Of a stretch of DNA of 5,320 bases, positions 1 to 5,247 are shown piece after piece. Origin of the DNA: Acidimicrobiales bacterium. Its GTDB lineage: Bacteria > Actinomycetota > Acidimicrobiia > Acidimicrobiales > Poriferisodalaceae. Position 1 is the stretch's first letter, and each line of letters starts with the position of its first letter. The position numbers were made by a program, and so were the translations under genes. The stretch covers positions 1-5,320 of the forward strand of contig JASMKJ010000330.1 in NCBI GenBank assembly GCA_030749275.1, given 5' to 3'. The notes below the pieces were generated by a model. It searched no databases and had not been told where the DNA came from. It saw only the letters and a list, made by a program, of their open reading frames with translations.

Positions 1-187
1 GTTCGATGATCTTTCCCCCGGAAAAGCTGTTGAGTAGCCCGAGTTCAGATTCCGCAATCTGATGAATGCCCCAGCAAGCTTCATCCTTTGCCCAGGCACG
101 TTCCCCCCTCTCAAACCACTCGGGAGCCCAGCCATCCCAAAGATCACGATTTCTCTCGACATGATGCAGCGGCCCATCATCTGACAT
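1..187 (-). CDS. Class I SAM-dependent methyltransferase, N-terminal part (cut by window edge)
   Basis: Sixty-two codons are visible, reading M-S-D-D-G-P-L from the ATG at 187 and leaving the window at base 1. Residues 11-20 (ERNRDLWDGW) and the following APEWFERGERAWAKDE, then WGIHQIAESELGLL, match the N-terminal extension of a group of bacterial class I methyltransferases in which this helical region precedes the Rossmann fold. The last visible residues (GGKIIE) are where the first strand leads into the glycine-rich SAM-binding motif I (E-x-G-C-G-T-G type), so the catalytic domain is outside the window and the substrate cannot be inferred. ATG 187 is the first start codon after an in-frame TAG at 223-221. 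A strong AGGAGGAGGT lies 25 nt upstream, too far for a normal ribosome binding site. The gene follows the NTF2-like gene by 33 nt in the same direction and same frame. The family call rests on recognised motifs, not an alignment. Confidence 0.75.
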   Translation of the reverse strand, partial: MSDDGPLHHVERNRDLWDGWAPEWFERGERAWAKDEACWGIHQIAESELGLLNSFSGGKIIE

Positions 188-203
188 GACAGAAGCGTAG
201 ACC

Positions 204-222
204 GGAGGGGATACCTCCTCCT
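204..222 (-). promoter_or_regulatory. Shine-Dalgarno-like purine tract folded in a short hairpin before the methyltransferase
   Basis: On the minus strand the tract AGGAGGAGGT begins inside the stop codon of the NTF2-like gene. Its GGAGG (218-214) can pair perfectly with CCTCC (208-204) around a 5-nt loop. The tract is about 25 nt from the methyltransferase ATG at 187, and there is no ATG, GTG or TTG in that frame between them. It could be a sequestered or non-functional site, or a sign that the true start differs. No T-run follows, so it is not a classical terminator. Confidence 0.35.
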
Positions 223-613
223 AACGGGCGCCTCTGATGCCCGAGAACACAGAAACTCCCCACTGATCGTCGCGTTTGTGAAGGATATAAAAGCTATCGA
301 TTGACTCGATAACTGAACCGTCTTCGCGATGACGGGTCCCTTCAATCATCAGATGAGCGCGGTGTTCTTCAAGGTGGACGATCTTCGTTTCGGTCTCCGG
401 ATGATGAAATCCGGTGCTCTCCCTCATGCGTTCAGGGTCGAACGGGTATCGCTCGCGCACTTGTGCTTCCGTTTCAGAGACATAGATCACCGGCAAGTGC
501 ACCAACGTTTGCAAGTCATCGCGAGTACCACTGACAAAAGCTTCGTTGTACCGTCCCATAAAAGCTTCGATTTCTGCTTCTAGTTCTTCTCGCCGTTGAT
601 CAGTCATACCCAT
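221..613 (-). CDS. NTF2/SnoaL-like fold protein
   Basis: This is a 130-residue protein starting M-G-M-T-D-Q-R-R-E-E-L. It opens with an amphipathic helix (EIEAFMGRYNEAFVSGTRDDL) and continues with LPVIYVSE, a charged middle, and alternating strands ending in SIDSFYILHKRDDQWGVSVFSG. This is the usual layout of the NTF2-like superfamily: helices first, then a curved sheet with a closing 'Y-x-x-x-K-x-D-x-x-W-x-V-x-x-F' strand pair. Members include SnoaL-type cyclases, isomerases and many non-enzymatic ligand-binding proteins, so no reaction is assigned. The frame is open up to an ATG at 718, directly abutting the DUF5522 stop (TAGATG), which would add 35 residues. I prefer 613 because the conserved fold starts just after it and the extra stretch is rich in AGA, TTA and CTA codons. 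Neither start has a clear ribosome binding site. It lies between DUF5522 and a methyltransferase. Confidence 0.65.
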   Translation of the reverse strand: MGMTDQRREELEAEIEAFMGRYNEAFVSGTRDDLQTLVHLPVIYVSETEAQVRERYPFDPERMRESTGFHHPETETKIVHLEEHRAHLMIEGTRHREDGSVIESIDSFYILHKRDDQWGVSVFSGIRGAR

Positions 614-718
614 AGAAAGCAACTTACTGTGCCAGTGCTCTCTGGGTTTGTCGGTGACCTCGGGAGCAGGCATTAAAGCCGCTAAAGACTTGCCTAGTAG
701 ACGGCAGTTATTTCTCAT

Positions 719-876
719 CTACCAAGGACAGTGTCGACACCCGTTGCTGCAACACCAGACTCGGCGCTTCAAAACTGAGCTGTGAATACCTGAAAGCCAG
801 TGTCCGGGTCTATGTAGCTGTCTTCACCAGCAGCTTCAACCTGATCATGTCTTTGGCGTGCGGCGTCTGAAATCAC
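719..876 (-). pseudogene. DUF5522 family small cysteine-rich protein, one-base frameshift
   Basis: Starting at GTG 876 (AGGG about 9 nt upstream), the frame reads VISDAARQRHDQVEAAGEDS then YIDPDTGFQVFTAQF and meets TGA at 771-769. Shifting back one base at the TTTT run (774-771) continues with L-K-R-R-V-W-CCSNGCRHCPW and a TAG at 721-719. Together the halves give a 52-residue protein with the full DUF5522 signature: the D-P-x-T-G-x-x-V-F-T strand, then a C-C-x-x-G-C-R-H-C-P-(Y/W) terminus. DUF5522 proteins are small and of unknown function; the cysteine/histidine cluster suggests metal binding. One missing T in a run of five would explain the break as mutation or sequencing error. The site is not a canonical -1 slippery heptamer, so programmed shifting is less likely. 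It lies 30 nt after the band-7 stop in the same direction. Confidence 0.75.
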
Positions 877-906
877 AGGCGTCGACCCTAGGTCAAAGAA
901 GGCCTG

Positions 907-1905
907 TTACTCCGAATCCATATCTTTCGATTCATTCACAGGATCAGGCTCAGGTTCTTCATCGGTTTCGACAATCGGACGCATGGCCTCCGCGACCCCA
1001 GTCACTGCACCTAACACTCCGCTGAACTCTGTTGGAACAACGATCTTTGTGGCCCTTCCATCAGCAATCTGCGTTAAAGCTTCGATGTAGCGGACAGCTA
1101 GAACATCACTTGTCGGGTCTCCGTCATGAATGGCCTGGAAGACTTGGCGAGTTGCTTCGGCCTCTCCTGCGGCGACGGTTTGCAGCCGGTAACTTTCGGC
1201 TTCGGCGACAGTTCGTAACGCCTGGGCTTCACCTTCAGCGGCGAGAATCGCGCTTTGCCTTTGGCCTTCTGCTTCAAGAATTTGGGCTTGTTTGTCACCT
1301 TCGGCTCGAGTGATTTCTGACTCTCGGAACCCTTCAGCTTCGGTAACTGTTGCGCGCCTCGTACGTTCAGCCTTCATCTGTTCATGCATAGCGGCCATGA
1401 CATCTGGTGGTGGGTCAATACGCTGAATCTCGACGCGAACTACGCGCACTCCCCATTTGTCTGTTGCTTCATCAAGAATTTCTCGCAGGGCCGCGTTGAT
1501 GCGGTCCCGAGAAGTCAAGGCTCCGTCGAGTTGTAGGTCTCCTACAAGGTTTCGCAAGTTGGTCTGGGCCAGCTTGGTAATTGCGAGGACAAAGTTCGCG
1601 ATGTTATAGACGAGGCGCTGAGGGTCGGTTGGTTCGTAAAACACCACAGCATCTACTGAGACAACAACGTTGTCGGAGGTGATTACTTCTTGGGGCGGAA
1701 CATCAACGACTTGTTCTCGCATGTCAACCCGCTGGATGGTGTCGATGAAGGGAACAATGATCTGAAGCCCTGATTCTTTGGTCTCTTTGTACTTGCCGAG
1801 GCGTTCAACAATTCCTCGTTCATAGGGTCGGACTATCTTCACGCCAGCGATCAGGAAGAGAACAACCACTATGGCGACAACGGCCAAAAGTACGTAGGTA
1901 AACAC
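907..1905 (-). CDS. SPFH/band-7 (stomatin-like, QmcA-type) membrane protein
   Basis: This is a 332-residue protein with one N-terminal membrane segment (about residues 4-22). The band-7/PHB domain (about 23-185) contains VRPYERGIVERLGKY, G-L-x-I-I-V-P-F-I-D, R-x-Q-V-V-D-V-P-P-Q-type strand residues near 63-72, the T-S-D-N-V-V-V-S-V-D-A-V-V region and WGVRVVRVEI. A coiled coil (about 178-255) follows with repeated E-A-E-G / A-E-G units typical of stomatins, then a conserved V-P-T-E-F-S-G-V-L-G segment (290-299) and an acidic tail. Stomatin/QmcA proteins oligomerise at the membrane and form scaffold-like microdomains; bacterial examples are often encoded beside NfeD, as here. The start is GTG at 1905, overlapping the NfeD stop by one base (TAGTG). 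GAGGAAGGA lies 8 nt upstream, supporting this start and coupled translation. Length and architecture are normal for the family. Confidence 0.93.
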   Translation of the reverse strand: MFTYVLLAVVAIVVVLFLIAGVKIVRPYERGIVERLGKYKETKESGLQIIVPFIDTIQRVDMREQVVDVPPQEVITSDNVVVSVDAVVFYEPTDPQRLVYNIANFVLAITKLAQTNLRNLVGDLQLDGALTSRDRINAALREILDEATDKWGVRVVRVEIQRIDPPPDVMAAMHEQMKAERTRRATVTEAEGFRESEITRAEGDKQAQILEAEGQRQSAILAAEGEAQALRTVAEAESYRLQTVAAGEAEATRQVFQAIHDGDPTSDVLAVRYIEALTQIADGRATKIVVPTEFSGVLGAVTGVAEAMRPIVETDEEPEPDPVNESKDMDSE

Positions 1906-2375
1906 TATTTGGATCCTTCCTCGGGAGTCTTACGAACAACGACTCGGGTACCTCTTATTTCGGTGATCTCGACGGTGGAACCAGCATCGATTGGTCCGAG
2001 ATCGGAGATCGCTCTCCATTCTTCGCCACCGACTTTGACCAGACCCGATGTTGCTGGGTCTCCTGAAATGCTCTCTATTGTCCGACCAAAAGCTCCAATC
2101 AATCGGTCATGTCCAGCACCCGGTGGCGACTTCATAGCCGCTATAGAGATTCTGCTTCTTCGCCAAAAGACCGAAAACAGTGCGCCTCCAAGAACAACGA
2201 ACACGATCCAGTCGACCACCAGCGGCGCTCCGAAAAAAGCTAAGACCATGGCGACCGCGGCACTGAGACCAAAGGGAATCAGAATAAACGTTCCTGCAAC
2301 AAACATTTCGCCGGTGATGAGCGCGGCAGCGATCACCAACCAGATCCAACGCCAAGTATCAGGGCTTACGTCCAT
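1905..2375 (-). CDS. NfeD-like membrane protein with C-terminal OB-fold
   Basis: This 156-residue protein starts at ATG 2375, with AAAGGA about 6 nt upstream. Residues 8-71 hold three hydrophobic segments (about 9-27, 29-49 and 53-70) ending at the positively charged W-R-R-S-R. After a linker, residues 91-150 match the small beta-barrel (OB-fold) of the NfeD family: R-L-I-G-A-F-G-R-T, G-L-V-K-V-G-G-E-E-W-R-A, then a spaced G-S-T-V-E-I-T-E-I-R-G-T-R-V-V-V. It is the short form lacking the serine protease (ClpP-like) domain of long NfeD proteins. NfeD partners stomatin-family proteins at the membrane, and the directly downstream SPFH gene is that partner, overlapping by one base. The exact molecular role is not established for most bacterial pairs. 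Confidence 0.9.
   Translation of the reverse strand: MDVSPDTWRWIWLVIAAALITGEMFVAGTFILIPFGLSAAVAMVLAFFGAPLVVDWIVFVVLGGALFSVFWRRSRISIAAMKSPPGAGHDRLIGAFGRTIESISGDPATSGLVKVGGEEWRAISDLGPIDAGSTVEITEIRGTRVVVRKTPEEGSK
1914..1922 (-). promoter_or_regulatory. Ribosome binding site for the GTG-started band-7 gene
   Basis: GAGGAAGGA on the minus strand, within the last NfeD codons, lies 8 nt before the GTG at 1905. It decides the GTG start and, with the TAGTG overlap, supports translational coupling of the two membrane-protein genes. Confidence 0.7.
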
Positions 2376-2396
2376 ATGGTCCTTTGCTCATTCGGA

Positions 2397-2426
2397 AGTC
2401 TATGCCCACTTTTCCCAGACAGTCAG
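2397..2426 (-). promoter_or_regulatory. Possible weak sigma-70-type promoter before nfeD
   Basis: In the 82-base gap between the DsbA-like gene and nfeD, the minus strand has CTGACT (2426-2421, four of six matches to TTGACA) and TAGACT (2402-2397, four of six to TATAAT) separated by 18 bases. A start site a few bases downstream would give a short leader before the AAAGGA ribosome binding site. The match is weak and could be chance, but this is the only sizeable gap inside the minus-strand gene run. Confidence 0.25.
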
Positions 2427-2457
2427 ACCCTGATGGGTTACGACCAGTGGGTCGCAG

Positions 2458-3105
2458 CTAGTCGCCATTCTCTTTGTCCCGAATTTCTCGATAGTGATCT
2501 AGAGCTTTTCGGTACTGTTCCACCTCAACTGCGCCTGAGATTAAGAATCGGTTATCGATGACGACCGCTGGCACACCATTGATGCCACTATGTAAAGCTT
2601 CGTTGTGCTCCGCGAGAACCTGCTTCTCAAAGTCGTCTTCACTCGCGGTTCGGACCTCTTCAAATAAGTCTGTATCGATGTCTGTTTCGTGGGCAACTTT
2701 GAGCAATACGTCAGAACTTGAAACATCACGATTTTCGACAAAGTAGGCCCGCAATAGTTTGTTGTGATACCGACGCCAGGTTTCTTGGCCAAATGTGGCA
2801 GCCGTTTTGCCTGCTATAGCTGCTGGTAGAGAGTGTGAGGGTGGTGGACTGGTACCCGACCACGGGCTCTGGAACTCAGCTTTAGGTTCGAGTCCTGCTG
2901 GCCGTTCCCAACTTTTTGTATATTCGGTGAATTCAGCGAGGCTTCTTCGCTCAGGTTGAGGGCGCAACAAGAACGACTTCCATTCAATGGCAATAGCATC
3001 GCCTTCTTGCTCAGCTAGCTCGTCAAGACGTACCGCCCCAACCCAACACCAAGGTCAGAGGTAGTCGGACCAAACCGCTATTTGTACGGATTCAGGAGAC
3101 ATCAT
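2458..3105 (-). CDS. FrnE/DsbA-family thiol oxidoreductase with in-frame TGA at the active site (candidate selenoprotein)
   Basis: From ATG 3105 the frame reads MMSPESVQIAVWSDYL, then TGA (3057-3055), then PWCWVGAVRLDEL and continues to TAG at 2460-2458. That is 215 residues if the TGA is read through, a normal length for the family. The FrnE-like DsbA family has a thioredoxin fold with a helical insert. Its active site follows a first strand ending D-Y-(I/L)-C-P-(F/W)-C, and the TGA occupies the first cysteine (position 17), leaving C20 intact. Later family landmarks are the helical insert with R-R-Y-H-N-K-L-L-R-A-Y-F (about 111-122) and the cis-proline loop G-V-P-A-V-V-I-D (177-184), followed by F-L-I-S-G-A. 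The protein would be cytoplasmic, with no signal peptide. It overlaps DUF2237 by ATGA, so translation is probably coupled. The best interpretation is selenocysteine (UPWC). A nonsense mutation or sequence error is the alternative, in which case only a fragment from the downstream TTG at 2970 would be predicted by standard gene callers. Confidence 0.8.
3022..3042 (-). promoter_or_regulatory. Candidate bacterial SECIS hairpin downstream of the TGA
   Basis: Counting the T of TGA as base 1, bases 16-24 pair continuously with bases 36-28 (nine pairs, four of them G-U) around a three-base GUA loop at 25-27. The loop begins 21 nt after the TGA and starts with G. Bacterial SECIS elements are hairpins inside the coding region just after UGA, with a short G-containing apical loop roughly 16-37 nt away, so position and loop fit. 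The stem is wobble-rich, and a competing hairpin (CGT/ACG closing CTTG, 3030-3021) overlaps it, so thermodynamic support is modest. Confidence 0.4.
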
Positions 3106-3479
3106 TTCGAGTCTAAATCACCGTCGGTAGCGTGAGCTCGGAGATCAGCTAATGTCGCCCATTCCAGAGTGGCGATGTGGGTAGCAGCCAACCGGACCTT
3201 CGGCGCAGCACCCGCTTCAAATGCCTCCTGCCAACGAGGGGCACATAGACACCATGAATCGCCATCTTTGAGTCCGGCGAAACCTACTTCAAGGTGGGGC
3301 GTACTTAAGTCGTTACCAACGCTTTTAGAGAATTCCAAGAATTGATCAGTGACAACAGCGCATACGGTGTGAACTCCCATGTCCCCTGCACCGGTATTAC
3401 AACATCCGTCCCTGTAATAACCAGTCAAGGGATCCCTGCTGCATTCCTCCAGCTCGGTACCTAGAACATTCGTCGCCAT
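3102..3479 (-). CDS. DUF2237 family cysteine-rich protein
   Basis: This 125-residue protein starts ATG 3479 (MATNVLG). Signature segments in order are N-V-L-G-T-E-L-E-E-C (4-13), D-P-L-T-G-Y-Y-R-D-G-C-C (16-27), H-T-V-C-A-V-V-T-D-Q-F-L-E-F-S (37-51), G-N-D-L-S-T-P (55-61), F-A-G-L-K-D-G-D-S-W-C-L-C-A-x-R-W (67-83) and A-T-H-x-x-x-L-E near 99-106. These match the DUF2237 family almost end to end, at normal length. The function is unknown; seven conserved cysteines (13, 26, 27, 40, 77, 79 and neighbours counted by eye) suggest metal binding or thiol chemistry. An upstream in-frame GTG at 3491 would add four residues. I prefer ATG 3479 because the G-run before it serves as its ribosome binding site. 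Its TGA stop overlaps the start of the DsbA-like gene, suggesting the two act together. Confidence 0.92.
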   Translation of the reverse strand: MATNVLGTELEECSRDPLTGYYRDGCCNTGAGDMGVHTVCAVVTDQFLEFSKSVGNDLSTPHLEVGFAGLKDGDSWCLCAPRWQEAFEAGAAPKVRLAATHIATLEWATLADLRAHATDGDLDSK

Positions 3480-3573
3480 TGCTACCCCCACACAGTGAAC
3501 ATCACACTACGCCCAGAACCACGACCCTGAACTTTGTTGCCAAACTGAAACTCGCTCCGCTTAACGAAATCAA

Positions 3574-3661
3574 TTACTCGAGTTCACCTTCTGGGTCAAC
3601 CTCGTCATCATCTGTTCTCCTCAAACTAAATTTGCGGCGGTAGCCACGGGGGGTGAAGGTG
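3574..3661 (-). pseudogene. Possible C-terminal remnant of an unknown protein
   Basis: The minus-strand frame ending TAA at 3576-3574 reads W-V-T-F-T-P-R-G-Y-R-R-K-F-S-L-R-R and then an acidic D-D-D-E-V-D-P-E-G-E-L-E end. A basic stretch followed by an acidic C-terminus looks more like a protein tail than random noncoding sequence. It runs in the same direction as, and about 95 nt ahead of, DUF2237. Upstream it runs antisense into the start of the CaiB-family gene, so a complete gene is not possible here. I do not recognise the family, and a chance open stretch remains possible. Confidence 0.25.
3648..3653 (+). promoter_or_regulatory. G-rich ribosome binding site for the CaiB-family gene
   Basis: A run of six G bases lies 5 nt before the GTG at 3659. 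It overlaps the alternative GTG at 3653, which argues against 3653 as the start. A third candidate, ATG 3683, has AGGAAG about 11 nt upstream and would begin at the conserved MLEGIHVVDF. Confidence 0.45.
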
Positions 3662-4885
3662 ACCCAGGAAGAACCAAGTCTGATGCTGGAAGGCATCCAC
3701 GTAGTTGATTTCAGTCAGTACTTAGCTGGCGCAGGTGTAACCCGTATGTTGGCGGAATTGGGCGCGGACATCACCAAAGTGGAGATCGGTCCGATAGGCG
3801 ATGGCGGCAGGCTTCTCCCTGTGTTGAAAGAGCAGAGGAGCGGCTTCTTCATTCAACACAACCGAGGGAAAAAGAGCATCGCTCTTAACTGGGACCGCGA
3901 CGAAGCACTCAACATTGCTAGAGAGCTCGTCGCTGAAGCAGACATAGTTTTGGAGAACTTCGGAACCGCGGAGACCCTGCGAAGTCGCGGGCTGGACTAT
4001 CAGTCGATCAAAGCCCACAACCCCGGCGTTATCTACCTTTCAGTTTCGGCTTTCGGCCGCACCGGCCCCTGGGCCAACAAACCGGGTTTCGATTTCATCG
4101 CGCAAGCCGCATCCGGTCTCATGCACGTGACCGGATCACCGGATCAGCCCCCAGGGGTGGTTTGGACTGCTATCGCCGACAACAACGCGGCTGTACACGG
4201 CTTCGCCGGACTGGGGTACGCACTATTTCATCGAGAGAAGACCGGGCAAGGCCAATACTTAGACTTAGCAATGGTCGATTGCATGTTTCACCATCATGAA
4301 ATCGCTCTTCAAGCCTGGCATCTAAGCGACGGTGAATTCGTACCGGGCCGCATGGGACAACACCACGAGTTGGTGTTCCCTGTTGGTTTGTTTCAGGGTC
4401 CGCAGAACTTCGTCGCGATGTTGGCGTTGGATCTTCAATGGGAGAACGTGTGCCGTGCTATGGATCGGCTCGATTGGATGACCGATCCCCGTTACGCCGA
4501 AATGTCTGATCGTGCGAAGCGACGACATGAGCTGATTCCCGTGATCGAAGAGTGGATGTCCACATTCGATACCGATGAAGCATTACTGGAGCACCTTGAG
4601 GAGTATCGAGTTCCGGCGAGTCCGGTGTTGAGCCCAATCGATGCTATTGACCACCCCCATTTCGTCGCCCGCGAAATGGTGAGATGGGTCGAAGACCCAA
4701 TCCACGGCTCGGTACCAATTCCGGGGTTCCCTTGGAAGTTCAGCACGAGTACCCAGCTACCAGATTTAGTGGCTCCCCTCCTAGGCGAACACAACGCCGA
4801 GATTTTGAAAACGAAGCTTGGGTACACCTCCGAACAGATTGAACAACTCCAACGCTCGGGGGTTTTGCTGGAAGGTGCCACATAG
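3659..4885 (+). CDS. CaiB/BaiF family (type III) acyl-CoA transferase
   Basis: About 408 residues, the usual family length. Type III CoA-transferases move CoA between carboxylic acids through an aspartyl-CoA anhydride; the fold also includes alpha-methylacyl-CoA racemases. Visible landmarks are L-E-G-I-H-V-V-D-F-S-Q-Y-L-A-G (10-24), L-A-E-L-G-A-D-I-T-K-V-E (31-42), N-R-G-K-K-S-I-A-L-N (68-77), S-A-F-G-R-T-G-P (130-137), G-F-D-F-I-A-Q-A-A-S-G (143-153), G-Q-G-Q-Y-L-D-L-A-M-V-D (196-207) and L-G-E-H-N-A-E-I-L (375-383). D174, in A-I-A-D-N-N-A-A-V-H-G, aligns with the catalytic aspartate of the G-D-x-G-G-G loop, although this loop is atypical, with NNAAVH replacing the small glycines. The substrate cannot be named. 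It is divergent from the DUF2237 gene and not in an obvious operon; only a broken luciferase-like gene follows. Start choice: GTG 3659 by its ribosome binding site; GTG 3653 or ATG 3683 are possible. Confidence 0.9.
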   Translation: MTQEEPSLMLEGIHVVDFSQYLAGAGVTRMLAELGADITKVEIGPIGDGGRLLPVLKEQRSGFFIQHNRGKKSIALNWDRDEALNIARELVAEADIVLENFGTAETLRSRGLDYQSIKAHNPGVIYLSVSAFGRTGPWANKPGFDFIAQAASGLMHVTGSPDQPPGVVWTAIADNNAAVHGFAGLGYALFHREKTGQGQYLDLAMVDCMFHHHEIALQAWHLSDGEFVPGRMGQHHELVFPVGLFQGPQNFVAMLALDLQWENVCRAMDRLDWMTDPRYAEMSDRAKRRHELIPVIEEWMSTFDTDEALLEHLEEYRVPASPVLSPIDAIDHPHFVAREMVRWVEDPIHGSVPIPGFPWKFSTSTQLPDLVAPLLGEHNAEILKTKLGYTSEQIEQLQRSGVLLEGAT

Positions 4886-4991
4886 CCAAACGGTCGGTCT
4901 TCGTTTCTACACCAATCTCAGTCGTCATGGACCGGTCGACGAGACAACAATCATTCGGGCACCCACTGCCGTAGCCAATTAACTTTCTTGC

Positions 4992-5135
4992 ATGACTCCA
5001 CCGTTGAGATTTGGCATCGTCCACGACTTTCGTTGTCCACATGGAAGCGAAATAACGATGCCCCAGGTGTACGCGGAAACTTTCGAGCAGATCGAACTCG
5101 CGGAACAACTGGGTTTGGAGCTCTGTTGGGTTTAA
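4992..5135 (+). pseudogene. Luciferase-like monooxygenase (LLM) N-terminal remnant
   Basis: From ATG 4992 the frame reads M-T-P-P-L-R-F-G-I-V-H-D-F-R, then P-Q-V-Y-A-E-T-F-E-Q-I-E-L-A-E-Q-L-G-L-E-L-C-W-V, then TAA at 5133-5135. This is the first strand and helix of bacterial luciferase-like, F420- or flavin-dependent monooxygenases, in which the next residues should be a conserved (T/S)-E-H-H-F. The match ends abruptly at W-V, and no frame downstream of 5136 continues the family. Full members have roughly 300 or more residues, so only about one seventh is present. There is no clear ribosome binding site before the ATG. I read it as a gene fragment left by deletion or rearrangement; a non-functional 47-residue peptide may still be translated. 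Confidence 0.6.
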
Positions 5136-5247
5136 GAAACAGTTTCACACTTATTGAAACCACAGCTCTCAACCCCGTCGGATGCCACCGAGACCAACGA
5201 ACTCACTAGATTGATTGAGTCGGACTGCAGCGAGCTGGGGGATCTAC

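Noticed and set aside
769..771. Second selenocysteine TGA in the DUF5522 gene
   Set aside because: Reading through in the same frame gives sequence unlike the family; the family continues only after a -1 shift.
768..777. Programmed -1 frameshift signal in DUF5522
   Set aside because: The site CAG TTT TGA is not a canonical X XXY YYZ heptamer and I see no convincing downstream structure; a lost T is simpler.
1032..1313. Reading frames on both strands overlapping the band-7 coiled coil
   Set aside because: Low-complexity shadows of the repeated A-E-G codons of the band-7 gene.
1909..2433. 174-residue plus-strand reading frame opposite nfeD
   Set aside because: It lies entirely antisense to a well-supported NfeD gene and has no recognisable domain or ribosome binding site.
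2458..2970. Stand-alone gene starting at TTG 2970
   Set aside because: It is the downstream portion of the DsbA-like gene; it lacks the first strand and active-site motif, and clear family sequence continues upstream through the TGA to ATG 3105.
3055..3057. TGA read as tryptophan through an alternative genetic code
   Set aside because: DUF2237 appears to end at TGA, tryptophans in the other genes are TGG, and gene content points to an actinobacterium. The family needs Cys, not Trp, at this site.
3480..3652. Divergent promoter pair between DUF2237 and the CaiB-family gene
   Set aside because: TTGGCA/TTGCCA-like hexamers occur on both strands but no acceptable -10 element sits at 16-18 bases from either.
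4886..4991. Rho-independent terminator after the CaiB-family gene
   Set aside because: Only a weak TCGTC/GACGA pairing with an 11-nt loop and no T-tract.
4740..5172. Minus-strand reading frames across the CaiB end and the LLM remnant
   Set aside because: No family features; plus-strand similarity to LLM and CaiB proteins explains the sequence.
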